Assembly: GCA_964471235.1 (NCBI GenBank)
Contig: CAYYGL010000002.1
Coordinates: 23,500 to 87,499, forward strand
Source: CAYYGL01 sp964471235
GTDB lineage: Bacteria; Calditrichota; Calditrichia; RBG-13-44-9; J075
Length of the DNA: 64,000 nt
Direction of reading: 5' to 3'
In this document: in pieces, positions 9,246 to 18,536 of the stretch
How the letters are laid out: every line of letters begins with the position of its first letter
Numbering within the stretch: position 1 is the first letter of the stretch
Notes under the pieces: model-generated
Told to the model about the DNA's origin: nothing
Database searches by the model: none
The model's input: the letters and a program-made list of their open reading frames with translations, nothing else
Position numbers and translations under genes: made by a program

Positions 9246-9896
9246 TTTTTCTCCTTTGAACAAATTTAAGGAATTGCGTCCAAAAGTCAATTGATAATTT
9301 AAGATGATATGCTCGGACTTGTTTTGATGAGGGAACAAGTATTTGTGTCTTGAAATGAATCCAATTTTTAGGCAGTCTTGACAAAAGGATCCTCACGAGG
9401 ATGCATCCTCCCATCGAGACACCTCGAATAAATCATTCGCAAAAAGCTTTTTAGAATCCCCCCTATCGCCTGTTTAAGAACAAAAATTCTTTCAATATTA
9501 TCTTCGGAAAAACAATAACTTAAACCACATACTTGGTTTCAAAATAGTATCTCCCCTTGAATATTTCAAAAAAAAATAGTAAACTCTGTCGATTTTCATT
9601 TTTCAGGAGCTGAAAGCTGAAGAATACCTTTAGTGAGTATTTCTAAAACAGTTTAGGACTCGGCTGATGCACCACAATCACATACATCCTACCCATGTAA
9701 ATTGTCAGGGTGCGCCTTTTCCAGAAAGCACCAATACCAGAACCTTTTTTTATCCGATATGGCAATAAATTGGGCAGAGTCTTTTAGGCTCAGACTTTGC
9801 TCGCGATTCTTTATTCTTCAGTAACACACTGTAACGTTTGGAAAGGTGGGAGGGAGATATAACTTCATAAGTTCCACCAAACAAAGGAGAAGTGTG
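9246..9896. other. Intergenic region between divergent smg and DoxX-like gene
   Basis: These 651 bases should hold the promoters for both directions, but none could be assigned with confidence. There is a short imperfect palindrome around 9389-9408 (GGATCCTCACGAGGATGCAT). No gene-like frame or structured RNA was seen. Confidence 0.4.
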
Positions 9897-10304
9897 ATGA
9901 AGGCATTAACCACCACAGTCGCTCGAATTTTGTTTGCGATACCATTTGGTATATTCGGGTTGCTCCATTTCATGAAAACTTCCATGCTGACAAGCTATGT
10001 GCCCATTCCCGGCGGAGCAATCTGGGTTTATATAACCGGAATTGCGCTGCTTGCTGCTTGTGTCAGTATGTTAATTGGCAAAATGGGAAAAATCTCATCC
10101 CTGTTATTGGCAGCAATGCTGGCGATTTTCGTGTTGACCATTCATATTCCCGGACTGATGAAAGCGACCGACCAGATGACAATGGCTGCCACGATGACCA
10201 ATCTTCTTAAAGATATTGCTTTGATAGGAGGCGCATTGACTTATGCCGGGATTTTTGCCGAACAAGAAAGTGGCGCAAAAGTAGAAGAGAAAGTTTCCGC
10301 TTGA
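9897..10304 (+). CDS. DoxX-like four-helix membrane protein
   Basis: A 135-residue inner-membrane protein with four hydrophobic segments at about 7-27, 41-60, 65-85 and 100-120. The segments and the conserved small-residue pattern (ILFAIPFGIFGLLHFMKTSM) match the DoxX/SURF4-like family, members of which have been linked to quinone or redox metabolism; no catalytic function can be read here. The ATG at 9897 is preceded by AAAGGAG at 9883-9889; an upstream in-frame start at 9846 lacks one. It stands alone between a divergent smg operon and a strong terminator. Confidence 0.75.
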   Translation: MKALTTTVARILFAIPFGIFGLLHFMKTSMLTSYVPIPGGAIWVYITGIALLAACVSMLIGKMGKISSLLLAAMLAIFVLTIHIPGLMKATDQMTMAATMTNLLKDIALIGGALTYAGIFAEQESGAKVEEKVSA

Positions 10305-10343
10305 TAATGTACCCGCATGCTTTTTAAGCTCCGGTTTCACATA

Positions 10344-10385
10344 ACGCCTCCCGGTAATCGTTTGATTCGCCGGGAGGCGTTTTTT
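10344..10385 (+). terminator. Intrinsic terminator after the DoxX-like gene
   Basis: ACGCCTCCCGG at 10344-10354 pairs perfectly with CCGGGAGGCGT at 10370-10380 across a 15-base loop, followed by a T run. Confidence 0.88.
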
Positions 10386-10557
10386 GTTCACCATTCCTGA
10401 CAATTGGCTTGCGTTTAGATCTTATTTGTGATGAAGTAGGTGTTTTTTAACCTTACCAGATCCCTCCCGTGCCAAAAAACGGGGCATCCTCCTACAGATT
10501 TCTACGGGCACTCTTTCTTCTCTACATCCTAAATAGCTACTACCGGAGTCGTTACGT

Positions 10558-12957
10558 CTATTTTTGAACCACCAATATTTTCCCCGTGGTGCTCTGGCCA
10601 TCTCCTGAGGTAACCAGGTAGAGGTAAACCCCAGTTGAAACGGCTTTGCCTTCCATATTCCGCCCGTCCCATTGCGCCTGGCTGCCCCGAATTTCATTAA
10701 AATTATCCGGACTCAGCACTCGCACAACTTGACCATTAACGGTCAGAATCCGCACTTCGCTTCCCGGAACCAGGTTAAAAAAGTTCAGCATGTTCTCCTT
10801 GCCATCCTCTATCACATAGGGTATCGGTCCGACTTTCAATTGATCAAACGTCTCAAAAGTAGAAGCGAAGGGGTTGTCCCGGACCACTGCTAATCCGGCG
10901 TCGGTACCGAGGTAGAGGTCACCGGTAGCCTCGTCCAGATAGATACTGTGTATTTCTTCCGAGGGCAGGTTTCCTCGAAACACATTGCTTCGAATGCCGA
11001 TTACTTCCGGATCCAGGGTGCTGTTTTCCGGGATCAAATCCACCCAGCTTTGCGGATCAAAAGGGGAGCCGCTGGCTTTCAACAAACTCACCCCTTTGTC
11101 GGTGGCAAACCATTTATTGTTGCGGGAATCCACATATATATCATTGATTCGCAGACCGATCGGTTGAAACGCTTCCCGGAAATCAAATACCTGCCCCCCC
11201 TGAATTGCATTCAATCCCGATTTGGTTCCAATCCATACAAAACCGTCCAGATCTGTGGCAATGGCAATCGTGGCATTACTTTTCATGTTATCGCTTTCAT
11301 TAAAATGGGCGAAATTCAAGGCGCCATTTTCAATCCGAATCTGGTAAACCCCATCCTGCTCCAGAATCGCCCATAAATCTCCAAAGATATCCCAACTCAT
11401 CTCAAACCAATTTATTTTTCCCTGGGGGCTGGGAAAGGTTTCCCATGCCGAGGGGTCGGCGATTGTAGGACCGAAGGCGACATCTTTATAATGGAGAATC
11501 GCATTCCCATCGGCCGGTTTGGTATTTAATAACCAGATGGTCTGGTCATTCGGGTCCGGGATGATATCTGTGATAACGACCGAATAGGGATTCTCCGGAA
11601 CCGGGCTGAAAACATTTAAAAAATTTGTTGGTGTTGTAACTTCCAGGGTATCATCCTTTTCGATAGAGGAAATCCAGGCTCTTCCCGGTTGATCGATCGG
11701 ATTAATGGTTTGAAAGTTTAATTCCGGGTCAAAAACCACTACCCCGCCTCCCCAGGAGCCTACCCAGACATTGCCCGCCTGATCTTCAAAAACGGACAGA
11801 GAAGAATTGAGAGTCTGGTACTGCCCGTTATTCCCGCCGCTGAAGAAGAAATTAACGAATCCATTCGGGGTCATCACAAAAATGCCTTGTTTGCGTTCAT
11901 CTTTTACCAGGCCGGAGGTCAACCAGATACGCCCCTGGCTGTCTTTGGTAATTTCCCCAATGTAATTATCCAGCGGTCCATCAAAACGAATTGCCTGACC
12001 GGTACTGAGATTCCGGAGCCCCCGTTTTTCAATTCCAATCCAGGCGCCACCGTTGTCATCTCCGGTTAATGCGGTGATATCGGCAAATAAGAGTTGAGCA
12101 ATGGTTTGAAAATGATCATTCTCAAATTGAAAAACCGCTCTGCTCTCGGCAGCATATAGTTGATTATTCTTTAGAAACAAATGTTTTATTTTTTTTGATT
12201 TCAACCCGCTCCGAATATTCGTGAATGTCTGGAAATCATAAATCACCAATCCCAGAGCAGTTCCCATTAATAAACGGTTGTTGGCATCATCCACCAGGAC
12301 AGCGAAGATATTATTGGTCGGTAAACCATCAGCGGTTGTCTTGATATTCCAATTGGAACTGGCGTAAAGATTGTACCGCAAAAAATTCCCCGGAGCATTC
12401 ACCAACCCAACATTGCTGGCTAACCATACACGTTGGTTTCGATAGGCAATTTCCCGGAAACTTCCCACATTAAGACCAAACTCATGGTAAGATTCCCGAA
12501 ACTGAAAACGGTTCAAATTGTGATCGAATAAAAACACGGAAACAAAATTGCTTGCCAGTACCCACAAGGTATCTTCAATCGCAAGAACATCCACAATTTC
12601 ATTCCCCTGTAAGCTGGCATCATTGGTAAAAGAGTGGCTTTCTTCATCATAAAAAGAGACAATGCCATTCAAACTTCCTATTATTAATTTGCCACGACTA
12701 TCCCGGTCCAGCGCAGTTAAGCGATGGTCCAATAAGCCATCGACCACGGTCAATTTTTCAATGGTTTGGTTTGCAGAAATATCATATATGACCAACCCCC
12801 CGGTGGTAGCGGCGTAAAGGCGATTTCCCTCTATTCGGAAATCGGAAATGGTATTTGTATGGGTAAAGGCATCAATTTGAAACTGAAGTGGCTGGGAGAA
12901 AGCGATGGAGATGAAAACGACCATATTTATCCAGAGGAGAATATATCGAGAAGACAT
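10558..12957 (-). CDS. Secreted beta-propeller protein with T9SS C-terminal sorting domain
   Basis: A 799-residue exported protein. The signal peptide covers about residues 1-23 (YILLWINMVVFISIAFSQ). The body is made of repeated propeller strands of the two-component-regulator-propeller kind (GGLVIYD, GLLDHRLTALDRDSRGKLII, DLDGFVWIGTKSGL, DSRNNKWFATDKGV), but no membrane segment, kinase or DNA-binding domain follows. The last ~80 residues form a T9SS/FlgD-like Ig sorting domain (VRILTVNGQVVRVL, QWDGRNMEGKAVSTGVYLYL). The ATG at 12957 is preferred because GGAAAGGAAA precedes it; the ATG 15 bases upstream lies before that site. It starts 81 bases after ribH on the same strand and may be transcribed with it. 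It is probably surface-bound or secreted; no ligand can be inferred. Confidence 0.85.
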   Translation of the reverse strand: MSSRYILLWINMVVFISIAFSQPLQFQIDAFTHTNTISDFRIEGNRLYAATTGGLVIYDISANQTIEKLTVVDGLLDHRLTALDRDSRGKLIIGSLNGIVSFYDEESHSFTNDASLQGNEIVDVLAIEDTLWVLASNFVSVFLFDHNLNRFQFRESYHEFGLNVGSFREIAYRNQRVWLASNVGLVNAPGNFLRYNLYASSNWNIKTTADGLPTNNIFAVLVDDANNRLLMGTALGLVIYDFQTFTNIRSGLKSKKIKHLFLKNNQLYAAESRAVFQFENDHFQTIAQLLFADITALTGDDNGGAWIGIEKRGLRNLSTGQAIRFDGPLDNYIGEITKDSQGRIWLTSGLVKDERKQGIFVMTPNGFVNFFFSGGNNGQYQTLNSSLSVFEDQAGNVWVGSWGGGVVVFDPELNFQTINPIDQPGRAWISSIEKDDTLEVTTPTNFLNVFSPVPENPYSVVITDIIPDPNDQTIWLLNTKPADGNAILHYKDVAFGPTIADPSAWETFPSPQGKINWFEMSWDIFGDLWAILEQDGVYQIRIENGALNFAHFNESDNMKSNATIAIATDLDGFVWIGTKSGLNAIQGGQVFDFREAFQPIGLRINDIYVDSRNNKWFATDKGVSLLKASGSPFDPQSWVDLIPENSTLDPEVIGIRSNVFRGNLPSEEIHSIYLDEATGDLYLGTDAGLAVVRDNPFASTFETFDQLKVGPIPYVIEDGKENMLNFFNLVPGSEVRILTVNGQVVRVLSPDNFNEIRGSQAQWDGRNMEGKAVSTGVYLYLVTSGDGQSTTGKILVVQK

Positions 12958-13038
12958 AATTTTCCTTTCCATTAATCTGCAAGAGGTTCACAATCCAGTT
13001 CAGCGGCAGTGAACTTGAATCCCGAAAAGGAGCAAAAA

Positions 13039-13518
13039 TCACTGCTCGTCTATCTTACGAAACAAATTTACCATTTCGATTGCCGCCAGGGCAGCATCCC
13101 AACCCTTGTTGCCAGATTTGGTGCCGGCACGTTCGATGGCTTGTTCGATTGTTTCGGTGGTTAAAATACCAAAGGTAACCGGCACACCGCTTCGCATGGC
13201 AACCTCGGAAACGCCATGAGCAGCAGAAGAGGCGATGTAATCAAAATGAGCCGTTGCTCCGCGTATCACCGCTCCCAGGCAAATCACAGCTTCAAATTTT
13301 TGGCTGTTTACGGCTTTCAAAGCTACTTGTGGAATTTCAAAAGCACCGGGCACCCGGTAAACCGTTACTCCGCTTAAATCGTTTCCATGCCGCTGTAAAC
13401 AATCCAGAGCACCTTCCAATAACCGCTCGCTAATAAATTGATTAAACCGCCCCACAATTATCGCAACCGATATCCCCTTAGCCTGTAATTCACCCTGAAT
13501 TTCTTTGGGACTGCTCAT
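13039..13518 (-). CDS. ribH: 6,7-dimethyl-8-ribityllumazine synthase
   Basis: Condenses 5-amino-6-ribitylaminouracil with 3,4-dihydroxy-2-butanone 4-phosphate to the lumazine precursor of riboflavin. The 159 residues fit the family. Visible motifs are [16 protein letters not shown] (substrate site), [11 protein letters not shown], the phosphate-binding [14 protein letters not shown] with the catalytic histidine, and [19 protein letters not shown] followed by [16 protein letters not shown]. It is the last biosynthetic gene of the FMN-riboswitch operon, 122 bases after ribBA. Confidence 0.97.
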   Translation of the reverse strand: MSSPKEIQGELQAKGISVAIIVGRFNQFISERLLEGALDCLQRHGNDLSGVTVYRVPGAFEIPQVALKAVNSQKFEAVICLGAVIRGATAHFDYIASSAAHGVSEVAMRSGVPVTFGILTTETIEQAIERAGTKSGNKGWDAALAAIEMVNLFRKIDEQ

Positions 13519-13640
13519 TGTTACTCCAGTTTATAATTTTAAACGGTTAAACCCGGAAAAAAAAGTGAATTATTGAGTAGGAACCCGGTCCCCCCTGATT
13601 GTCTATCAATCTCCTCAATCTTCTACGATATTACACGTTC

Positions 13641-14909
13641 TTAATCTTTTCCGTTTAAGAGGTGTTTTTTCTCAATGAAATGCCCCAGTTTTTCTCCCTT
13701 TGTGAGTAAATAATGAACATTGCTGGGATTGGGATTAACCAGGATGGGGATTCGCCGGGTTACCTTAATACCATATTTTTCCAGGTCATCCACTTTACGG
13801 GGGTTATTGGTCATCAACTTAATTTTTTGAACACCCAGCACTTTTAACATCTGGGCGGCAAACCAATATTCCCGCAAATCCGCCTTAAATCCCAGGGCTT
13901 CGTTGGCTTCCACGGTATCTTTTCCCTCATCCTGCAACTTATAGGCTAAAATTTTATTCGCCAGACCAATCCCTCGGCCTTCCTGCTTCAGATAAAGCAC
14001 GGCTCCTCTGCCCACATTATTGATTTCCTTCAAAGCATGATGAAGCTGATCGCCGCAGTCGCAGCGATGAGAACCGAACGTATCGCCGGTGAGACATTCG
14101 GAATGTACCCGGATTAGTACCGGTTCATCCCCGGACAAATTCCCTTTCACCAGTGCCAGATGATGCTCATTGGGATTGAACCGGTTCTGAAATAAGTGGA
14201 GTTGAAAATCTCCATAAGCGGTGGGTAAACGAACCTCGGTGACCTGTTGGATGAGCGTTTCATTCTGGCATCGGTAGTGGACCAAATCTGCCACGGTAGC
14301 GATTTTCAGGTGATGCCGGCGGGCTAATTTCATCAACGCCGGTAATTTTGCCATCCGACCGTCCTCATCCAAGATTTCGCAGAGCACCCCGGCAGGAAAA
14401 ATACCGCCTGCCCTCGCCAGATCAATTACTGCCTCGGTATGCCCGGGGCGCATAATTACCCCACCGGGGTTGGCAATCAACGGGAAGACATGCCCGGGGC
14501 GTGCCAGATCCTCCGGGCGGGTTTGGGGATCTATCAACGCTCGGATGGTCGCTGCCCGATCATAAGCGGATATCCCCGTTGTCACACCGTGGATTACATC
14601 CACACTCTCCGTAAAGGCGGTGTGGAGCAATGCCGTGTTGCGAGCAACCATCGGTCTTAGCTTTAGTTCATGGGCACGTTCTTCGCTTAACGACACACAA
14701 ACTAACCCTCTACCATGCGTAACCATAAAATTAATCGCCTCCGGTGTAGCATACTCCGCTGCCATCACCAGGTCGCCTTCATCCTCCCGTTCTTCATCAT
14801 CTATTAAGATCAGCATTTCCCCCTCGCGAAATGCTTTGATGGCTTCTTCTGCGGATACCAATATGGATTCCGCTTCACTTAAATTCGGCATTGATTTTAC
14901 TGCTTCCAT
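13641..14909 (-). CDS. ribBA: Bifunctional DHBP synthase / GTP cyclohydrolase II
   Basis: A 422-residue fusion providing both starting reactions of riboflavin synthesis. The N-terminal half makes 3,4-dihydroxy-2-butanone 4-phosphate from ribulose 5-phosphate; its acidic metal site is IDDEEREDEGD at 36-46, and the RPGHVFPLIANPGGV and RPGHTEAVIDLARAGG loops are intact. The C-terminal half opens GTP; its zinc cysteines lie in SECLTGDTFGSHRCDCGDQ (about 270-288), with QEGRGIGLANKI further on. Both active sites look complete. It lies 15 bases downstream of ribE. Confidence 0.97.
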   Translation of the reverse strand: MEAVKSMPNLSEAESILVSAEEAIKAFREGEMLILIDDEEREDEGDLVMAAEYATPEAINFMVTHGRGLVCVSLSEERAHELKLRPMVARNTALLHTAFTESVDVIHGVTTGISAYDRAATIRALIDPQTRPEDLARPGHVFPLIANPGGVIMRPGHTEAVIDLARAGGIFPAGVLCEILDEDGRMAKLPALMKLARRHHLKIATVADLVHYRCQNETLIQQVTEVRLPTAYGDFQLHLFQNRFNPNEHHLALVKGNLSGDEPVLIRVHSECLTGDTFGSHRCDCGDQLHHALKEINNVGRGAVLYLKQEGRGIGLANKILAYKLQDEGKDTVEANEALGFKADLREYWFAAQMLKVLGVQKIKLMTNNPRKVDDLEKYGIKVTRRIPILVNPNPSNVHYLLTKGEKLGHFIEKKHLLNGKD

Positions 14910-14924
14910 GAATAACCCCTTGCT

Positions 14925-15521
14925 TTATTGGATTCTTTCCGGTAAAAGGTTCTCAATATATTTGGCAATCAGATCTACTTCGATGTTGATCTGATCACCC
15001 GGTTGTTTGTACTGTAAATTTGTCACCCGGGCGGTATGGGGGATGATGTTCATTCCGATCTTATTATCGGACAGGGTTGCCACGGTCAAACTGATGCCAT
15101 TGATAGCAATCGATCCCTCCAGGATAACATATTTCATCAGGTGGCGGGGAATTTCCACCTCCAGAAAATAATTTTCTCCCCGCGGGAACCATCGGGTAAT
15201 TTTCCCGGTGGCATTGACATGCCCCTGTACAAAATGACCGCCCAATCTTCCCGCCGCGGTAAGGGGGCGTTCCAGGTTCACCCAATCTCCTGTTTGGTAT
15301 TTGCCCAGGGTGGTCTTTTCCAGGGTTTCACCGACCGCTTCCACGCTAAAGCCGTTTTCCGCCACCGTCACCGCTGTTAAACATACGCCGTCCACTGCCA
15401 CGGAATCCCCCACTTTCAAATCCGAAAGCACCGCTTGAGCGGCAATGAAAAAACGGATGCCGCCTTCCAGGGGGACCGTAGATTGAATCTGCCCCATCTC
15501 CTCTATCAGCCCGGTAAACAT
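14925..15521 (-). CDS. ribE: Riboflavin synthase, alpha subunit
   Basis: Dismutates two lumazine molecules to riboflavin. With the ATG at 15521 the protein starts with the canonical MFTGLIEEMG and has 198 residues. Two lumazine-binding repeats are visible: the first with VDGVCLTAV and GGHFVQGHV, the second with INGISLTVA. The start is fixed by GGGAGGAGG directly upstream, which itself lies inside the end of ribD; the two genes overlap by 16 bases, indicating translational coupling. Confidence 0.96.
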   Translation of the reverse strand: MFTGLIEEMGQIQSTVPLEGGIRFFIAAQAVLSDLKVGDSVAVDGVCLTAVTVAENGFSVEAVGETLEKTTLGKYQTGDWVNLERPLTAAGRLGGHFVQGHVNATGKITRWFPRGENYFLEVEIPRHLMKYVILEGSIAINGISLTVATLSDNKIGMNIIPHTARVTNLQYKQPGDQINIEVDLIAKYIENLLPERIQ

Positions 15522-16651
15522 TCCGCCTCCTCCCATACTTTTTTGATGAACGATAAATCCCGATAGCCCTGTATCACTATTTGATCGTCAATCACTCGAA
15601 AAGTTACGTTTTTTAAACGCAAAGCTTCTGAAACGCGGTCTGTTTCCATTTCCCCGAGGGCTGCAATGCCTTCGCCGATTAACAGCGGGGCAATAAACAC
15701 CGCCAGTTTGTCGAATAGCCGTTCCTTTACGAAAGAGGTAAAAACAGCCCTGCCACCCTCCACCAGAACGGATGAGATGCCCATTCCGGCTAATGCTTCT
15801 AAAACGGAAGCAAGTGCCACTCCCGTGGCGGGATGGTCGGGAACTTCTTTCACCAGGATGCCTCTTGCGGTTAATACCTCCCGCATCCCCGGATTGGAAC
15901 CGGTGGAGGTAAACAAAATGGTTCGTTCCCGATAGTCATCCTGAAAAAGATGACGCTGGAGGGGCAAATCCAACGTGCGGGACAATACCACCCGGTAAGG
16001 TTGGCGTCCCTCCGAATAGCGAACCGTTAACCGCGGATTATCCCGGCGAACCGTGTTGCTGCCCACCAGCACCGCATCAAATTGATGGCGCAATTGATGT
16101 ACCTCCCTCCGGGCATGCTCATTGGTAATCCATCTGGAATCACCGCTTCCTGTGGCTATACGCCCATCCAGCGACATGGCAATTTTTAACAACACAAACG
16201 GCAGCCGAATCTGACTGAACTTGAAATAGATCTCGTTTAAAAAAGCCGCCTGCTTCCCCATAATGCCAATTTCAACATCAATGCCCGCTTCCCGCAATTT
16301 TTGAATCCCCTTTCCGCATACGTGAGGATTGGGGTCAATTGTAGCGATAACGACCCGTCGTACCCGTTCACGAATCAGTCTATCGGTGCAGGGAGGATTA
16401 TGCTTTTTTCCCGGGAGATGAACACAGGGTTCCATGGTACAATATACCGTGCTGCCGGCAACTGAATCGCTGGCGCTTTCAATTGCACACACCTCGGCAT
16501 GTTTGTCCCCATAGCGGGGATGAAATCCCTCCCCAATAATGCGTCCCTCTTTCACAATCACAGCACCTACCATGGGATTGGGCGAGGTATAGCCCCGTCC
16601 TTTTTCGGCTAACTGTAACGCCCGTGTCATATACTCTTTGTCTGTCACCAA
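15506..16651 (-). CDS. ribD: Bifunctional diaminohydroxyphosphoribosylaminopyrimidine deaminase / reductase
   Basis: Carries out the deamination and NADPH-dependent reduction steps of riboflavin synthesis. The 381 residues contain an N-terminal CDA-like deaminase domain with zinc ligands His51 (HAEVCAI), Cys76 and Cys88, and the proton-shuttling Glu53. The C-terminal reductase domain shows FVLLKIAMSLDGRIATG and VLVEGGRAVFTSF. Oddity: between the two zinc cysteines the loop reads EPCVHLPGKKHNPPC, three residues longer than the usual EPCSHHGRTPPC. First gene of the operon, 194 bases downstream of the riboswitch. Confidence 0.95.
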   Translation of the reverse strand: MVTDKEYMTRALQLAEKGRGYTSPNPMVGAVIVKEGRIIGEGFHPRYGDKHAEVCAIESASDSVAGSTVYCTMEPCVHLPGKKHNPPCTDRLIRERVRRVVIATIDPNPHVCGKGIQKLREAGIDVEIGIMGKQAAFLNEIYFKFSQIRLPFVLLKIAMSLDGRIATGSGDSRWITNEHARREVHQLRHQFDAVLVGSNTVRRDNPRLTVRYSEGRQPYRVVLSRTLDLPLQRHLFQDDYRERTILFTSTGSNPGMREVLTARGILVKEVPDHPATGVALASVLEALAGMGISSVLVEGGRAVFTSFVKERLFDKLAVFIAPLLIGEGIAALGEMETDRVSEALRLKNVTFRVIDDQIVIQGYRDLSFIKKVWEEAECLPG

Positions 16652-16787
16652 CTACCCCGGTTAAGTAGGTTAAGGGTATAGGGAATAAGATGTGTTGAAC
16701 TTATACCTTACACCTTACACCCTAATACTTCTTATTTACGGAGAAAGAGATGCCGGTGGGAGAATAGATAGACCAAACCCACTCCGT

Positions 16788-16820
16788 TAAAAAAAAGCCC
16801 CTGACGAAAAGACAGGGGGC
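16788..16820 (-). terminator. Riboswitch-associated intrinsic terminator
   Basis: On the minus strand CCCCTG and CAGGGG pair around the loop TCTTTTCGT and are followed by CTTTTTTTT. The hairpin sits about 25 bases beyond the 3' end of the FMN riboswitch and before ribD, the expected place for FMN-dependent transcription termination. Confidence 0.85.
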
Positions 16821-16845
16821 AGCGGAGAACGGATCATACCAATGG

Positions 16846-17096
16846 CGATCTTCTCCCATCCGGACTATACCGTCGGTACCGGAATTCCACCGGTTCAGCC
16901 CAGCACCCAACTTCAACATTCTCTACTCAGGATAAAACAACCCCAAATTCATTGTTGAATTTGAGTGCTGAGGTCACGGACTTTCACCGCCGGTCAGGAA
17001 TTCCCTGCACTTAAGCCCGGATTTGAGAACATCAACTTTACAGAGTCAACTATGGCAACCGGACTTAAATGCTGGGTCACCTTGCCCCGAAGATCG
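16846..17096 (-). promoter_or_regulatory. FMN riboswitch (RFN element)
   Basis: The conserved pieces of the RFN element appear in order on the minus strand: GATCTTCGGGGCAAGGTGA at 17096-17078, CCTGACCGGCGGTGAAAG at 16998-16981, the AGTCCGTGACC segment following it, GACGGTATAGTCCGGATG near 16874-16857, and the closing GGGAGAAGATC near 16857-16847 that pairs with the 5' end. The variable arm between about 16900 and 16975 is longer than in most members. It should sense FMN and switch off ribD-ribE-ribBA-ribH through the downstream terminator. Confidence 0.96.
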
Positions 17097-17101
17097 TATC
17101 T

Positions 17102-17130
17102 AATTTATCAGAGAGGTCATGAATAAGCAA
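17102..17130 (-). promoter_or_regulatory. Candidate promoter of the riboflavin operon
   Basis: On the minus strand TTGCTT (17130-17125) and TAAATT (17107-17102) are separated by exactly 17 bases, and the riboswitch begins six bases later, where transcription should start. The boxes are only a partial match to a sigma-70 promoter, so this is tentative. Confidence 0.35.
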
Positions 17131-17504
17131 GCGGTTTGTTGGAATCATTTCTGCCCGGAGCAACGGATGTCCATTCCCTGTGGAACGAATTGGTGATGGA
17201 TACGCCGTAATGTGGAAGGAATCCGGGAGACGGGCTATTGAGGGAAAACCCGCCTGGGATAGCATTCCCCTTCAACGTTGAGAGCACCATAAAAGAGGGT
17301 TGAACGTCCATTCCCTCCCCATCTCTGTGCAAACCTTGCTCTCGATATGAAAAATTTTCACTATCAAAAACGAAGACCATCCAAAGGTGCTCTTTTTCTA
17401 AATACTATATTTTCAATCAAATAGAGCGTTTCTTCTCCCGGCATTTCCCGGATTACGGACGTGGTATGATCGTTGCCTGATGATAGTTTTTGAGGAGAGT
17501 GTCA
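17131..17504. other. Intergenic region upstream of the nine-gene envelope locus
   Basis: This divergent spacer should hold the promoter of the plus-strand locus, but I could not pick one out. GTCCATTCCCT occurs twice (about 17168 and 17308). No credible gene was seen. Confidence 0.4.
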
Positions 17505-18521
17505 ATGATCAAATTATATACCAGACATCCGGGGTTCGGGGCAATATTTTTTTTGTTATTCCTGGGGTGTATGCCTACCCTCTGGCAGCAGGTGGATATT
17601 GCCGAGCGGCGGGGGGATCCCCGGGAAGGAATTCGTTTAATCGAGCAATATCTTTCCCTGCATCCAAAAGATGCCCGGGCATATTTCAAATTAGGAGAAT
17701 TATACGCCCGGGTAAAAAAGTGGGATGCCATGACGGAGGCCTTCCGGGCATGTGTTCAGGCAGACTCCCGCTGGCAGCCGGATGCGGAATCTGCCCGGGA
17801 ACGCTATTGGCGGAAGAGCATCAATGCCGGGGTGCAGGCGCTCCGGCGCAACAATGCCCGAACCGCCCAAACCTTCTTTCATGATGCCGTACAAATTCAC
17901 CCCGGCCGCGCCCTCTCTTTCCGCCTTTACGGAGAAGCCCTGTTAGCCGACCGGGATACCAGCGCAGCGCTAACACAGTTTCGAAACGCCTTTCATCTAA
18001 AAACGGAAGACCCGGTGGTTCTCCGCTACCTCATGCGGCTCACTTATGCTGCCGGGGATGATACGGCGTCGGTTCACTACAGCCAATTGCTGTTGAAACA
18101 ACTGCCGGAGGATGCCGAGGCGCTCCGCCTTACTGCCTACAGTTTTGACCACTTGAACAAGGTGAGCAAGGCGGTTGAATTTTATGAGAAGGTCAATGCC
18201 CGGGGCGATCGCCCGGAAGACCTGCTCGCTTATGCGGCATTCCAATACCGGCAGGGAGAATATGAGAAATCGATTGCTTTGACCCGCCTGGCGAACTCCC
18301 TGGGCGCCGATTCATTACAATGCCTGAATGCCATTGCCCAATGCCAGTTGATGCTGAAAGATTTTACGGGATTAAAAGACACCGCTCACACCATGTTAAC
18401 CGCCAATCCGGATGATCTGACGGCATTACAACTCCTGCAAATTGCCTTTGCCGCTCTGGGCAATACCCGCAAGGTAAAAGCCATCGCGGCACGCATTCAT
18501 CAATTGTCGCCGCAGCCTTAA
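17505..18521 (+). CDS. TPR-repeat lipoprotein
   Basis: A 338-residue protein with a lipoprotein signal peptide (FFLLFLGCMP, lipobox cysteine near residue 21) and at least six tetratricopeptide-type helical hairpins from about residue 35 to the end, for example GDPREGIRLIEQYLSLHPKD, ARAYFKLGELYARVKKWDAM and ALSFRLYGEALLADRDTSAA. TPR lipoproteins act as scaffolds in envelope complexes. The ATG at 17505 has GAGGAGAG upstream; the TTG at 17490 lies before that site. It heads the nine-gene plus-strand locus, 15 bases before the surface-protein gene. Whether it sits in the inner or outer membrane cannot be told; the residue after the cysteine is Met, so no Asp retention signal is present. Confidence 0.8.
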   Translation: MIKLYTRHPGFGAIFFLLFLGCMPTLWQQVDIAERRGDPREGIRLIEQYLSLHPKDARAYFKLGELYARVKKWDAMTEAFRACVQADSRWQPDAESARERYWRKSINAGVQALRRNNARTAQTFFHDAVQIHPGRALSFRLYGEALLADRDTSAALTQFRNAFHLKTEDPVVLRYLMRLTYAAGDDTASVHYSQLLLKQLPEDAEALRLTAYSFDHLNKVSKAVEFYEKVNARGDRPEDLLAYAAFQYRQGEYEKSIALTRLANSLGADSLQCLNAIAQCQLMLKDFTGLKDTAHTMLTANPDDLTALQLLQIAFAALGNTRKVKAIAARIHQLSPQP

Positions 18522-18536
18522 CCAGCAACTTTCAAG

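Noticed and set aside
9246..9896. A tRNA or non-coding RNA in the long smg/DoxX spacer
   Set aside because: No T-loop consensus, acceptor stem or conserved RNA motif was found.
17117..17380. Minus-strand frame of 87 codons upstream of the riboflavin operon
   Set aside because: It covers the likely riboflavin promoter, has no ribosome binding site and no recognisable domain.
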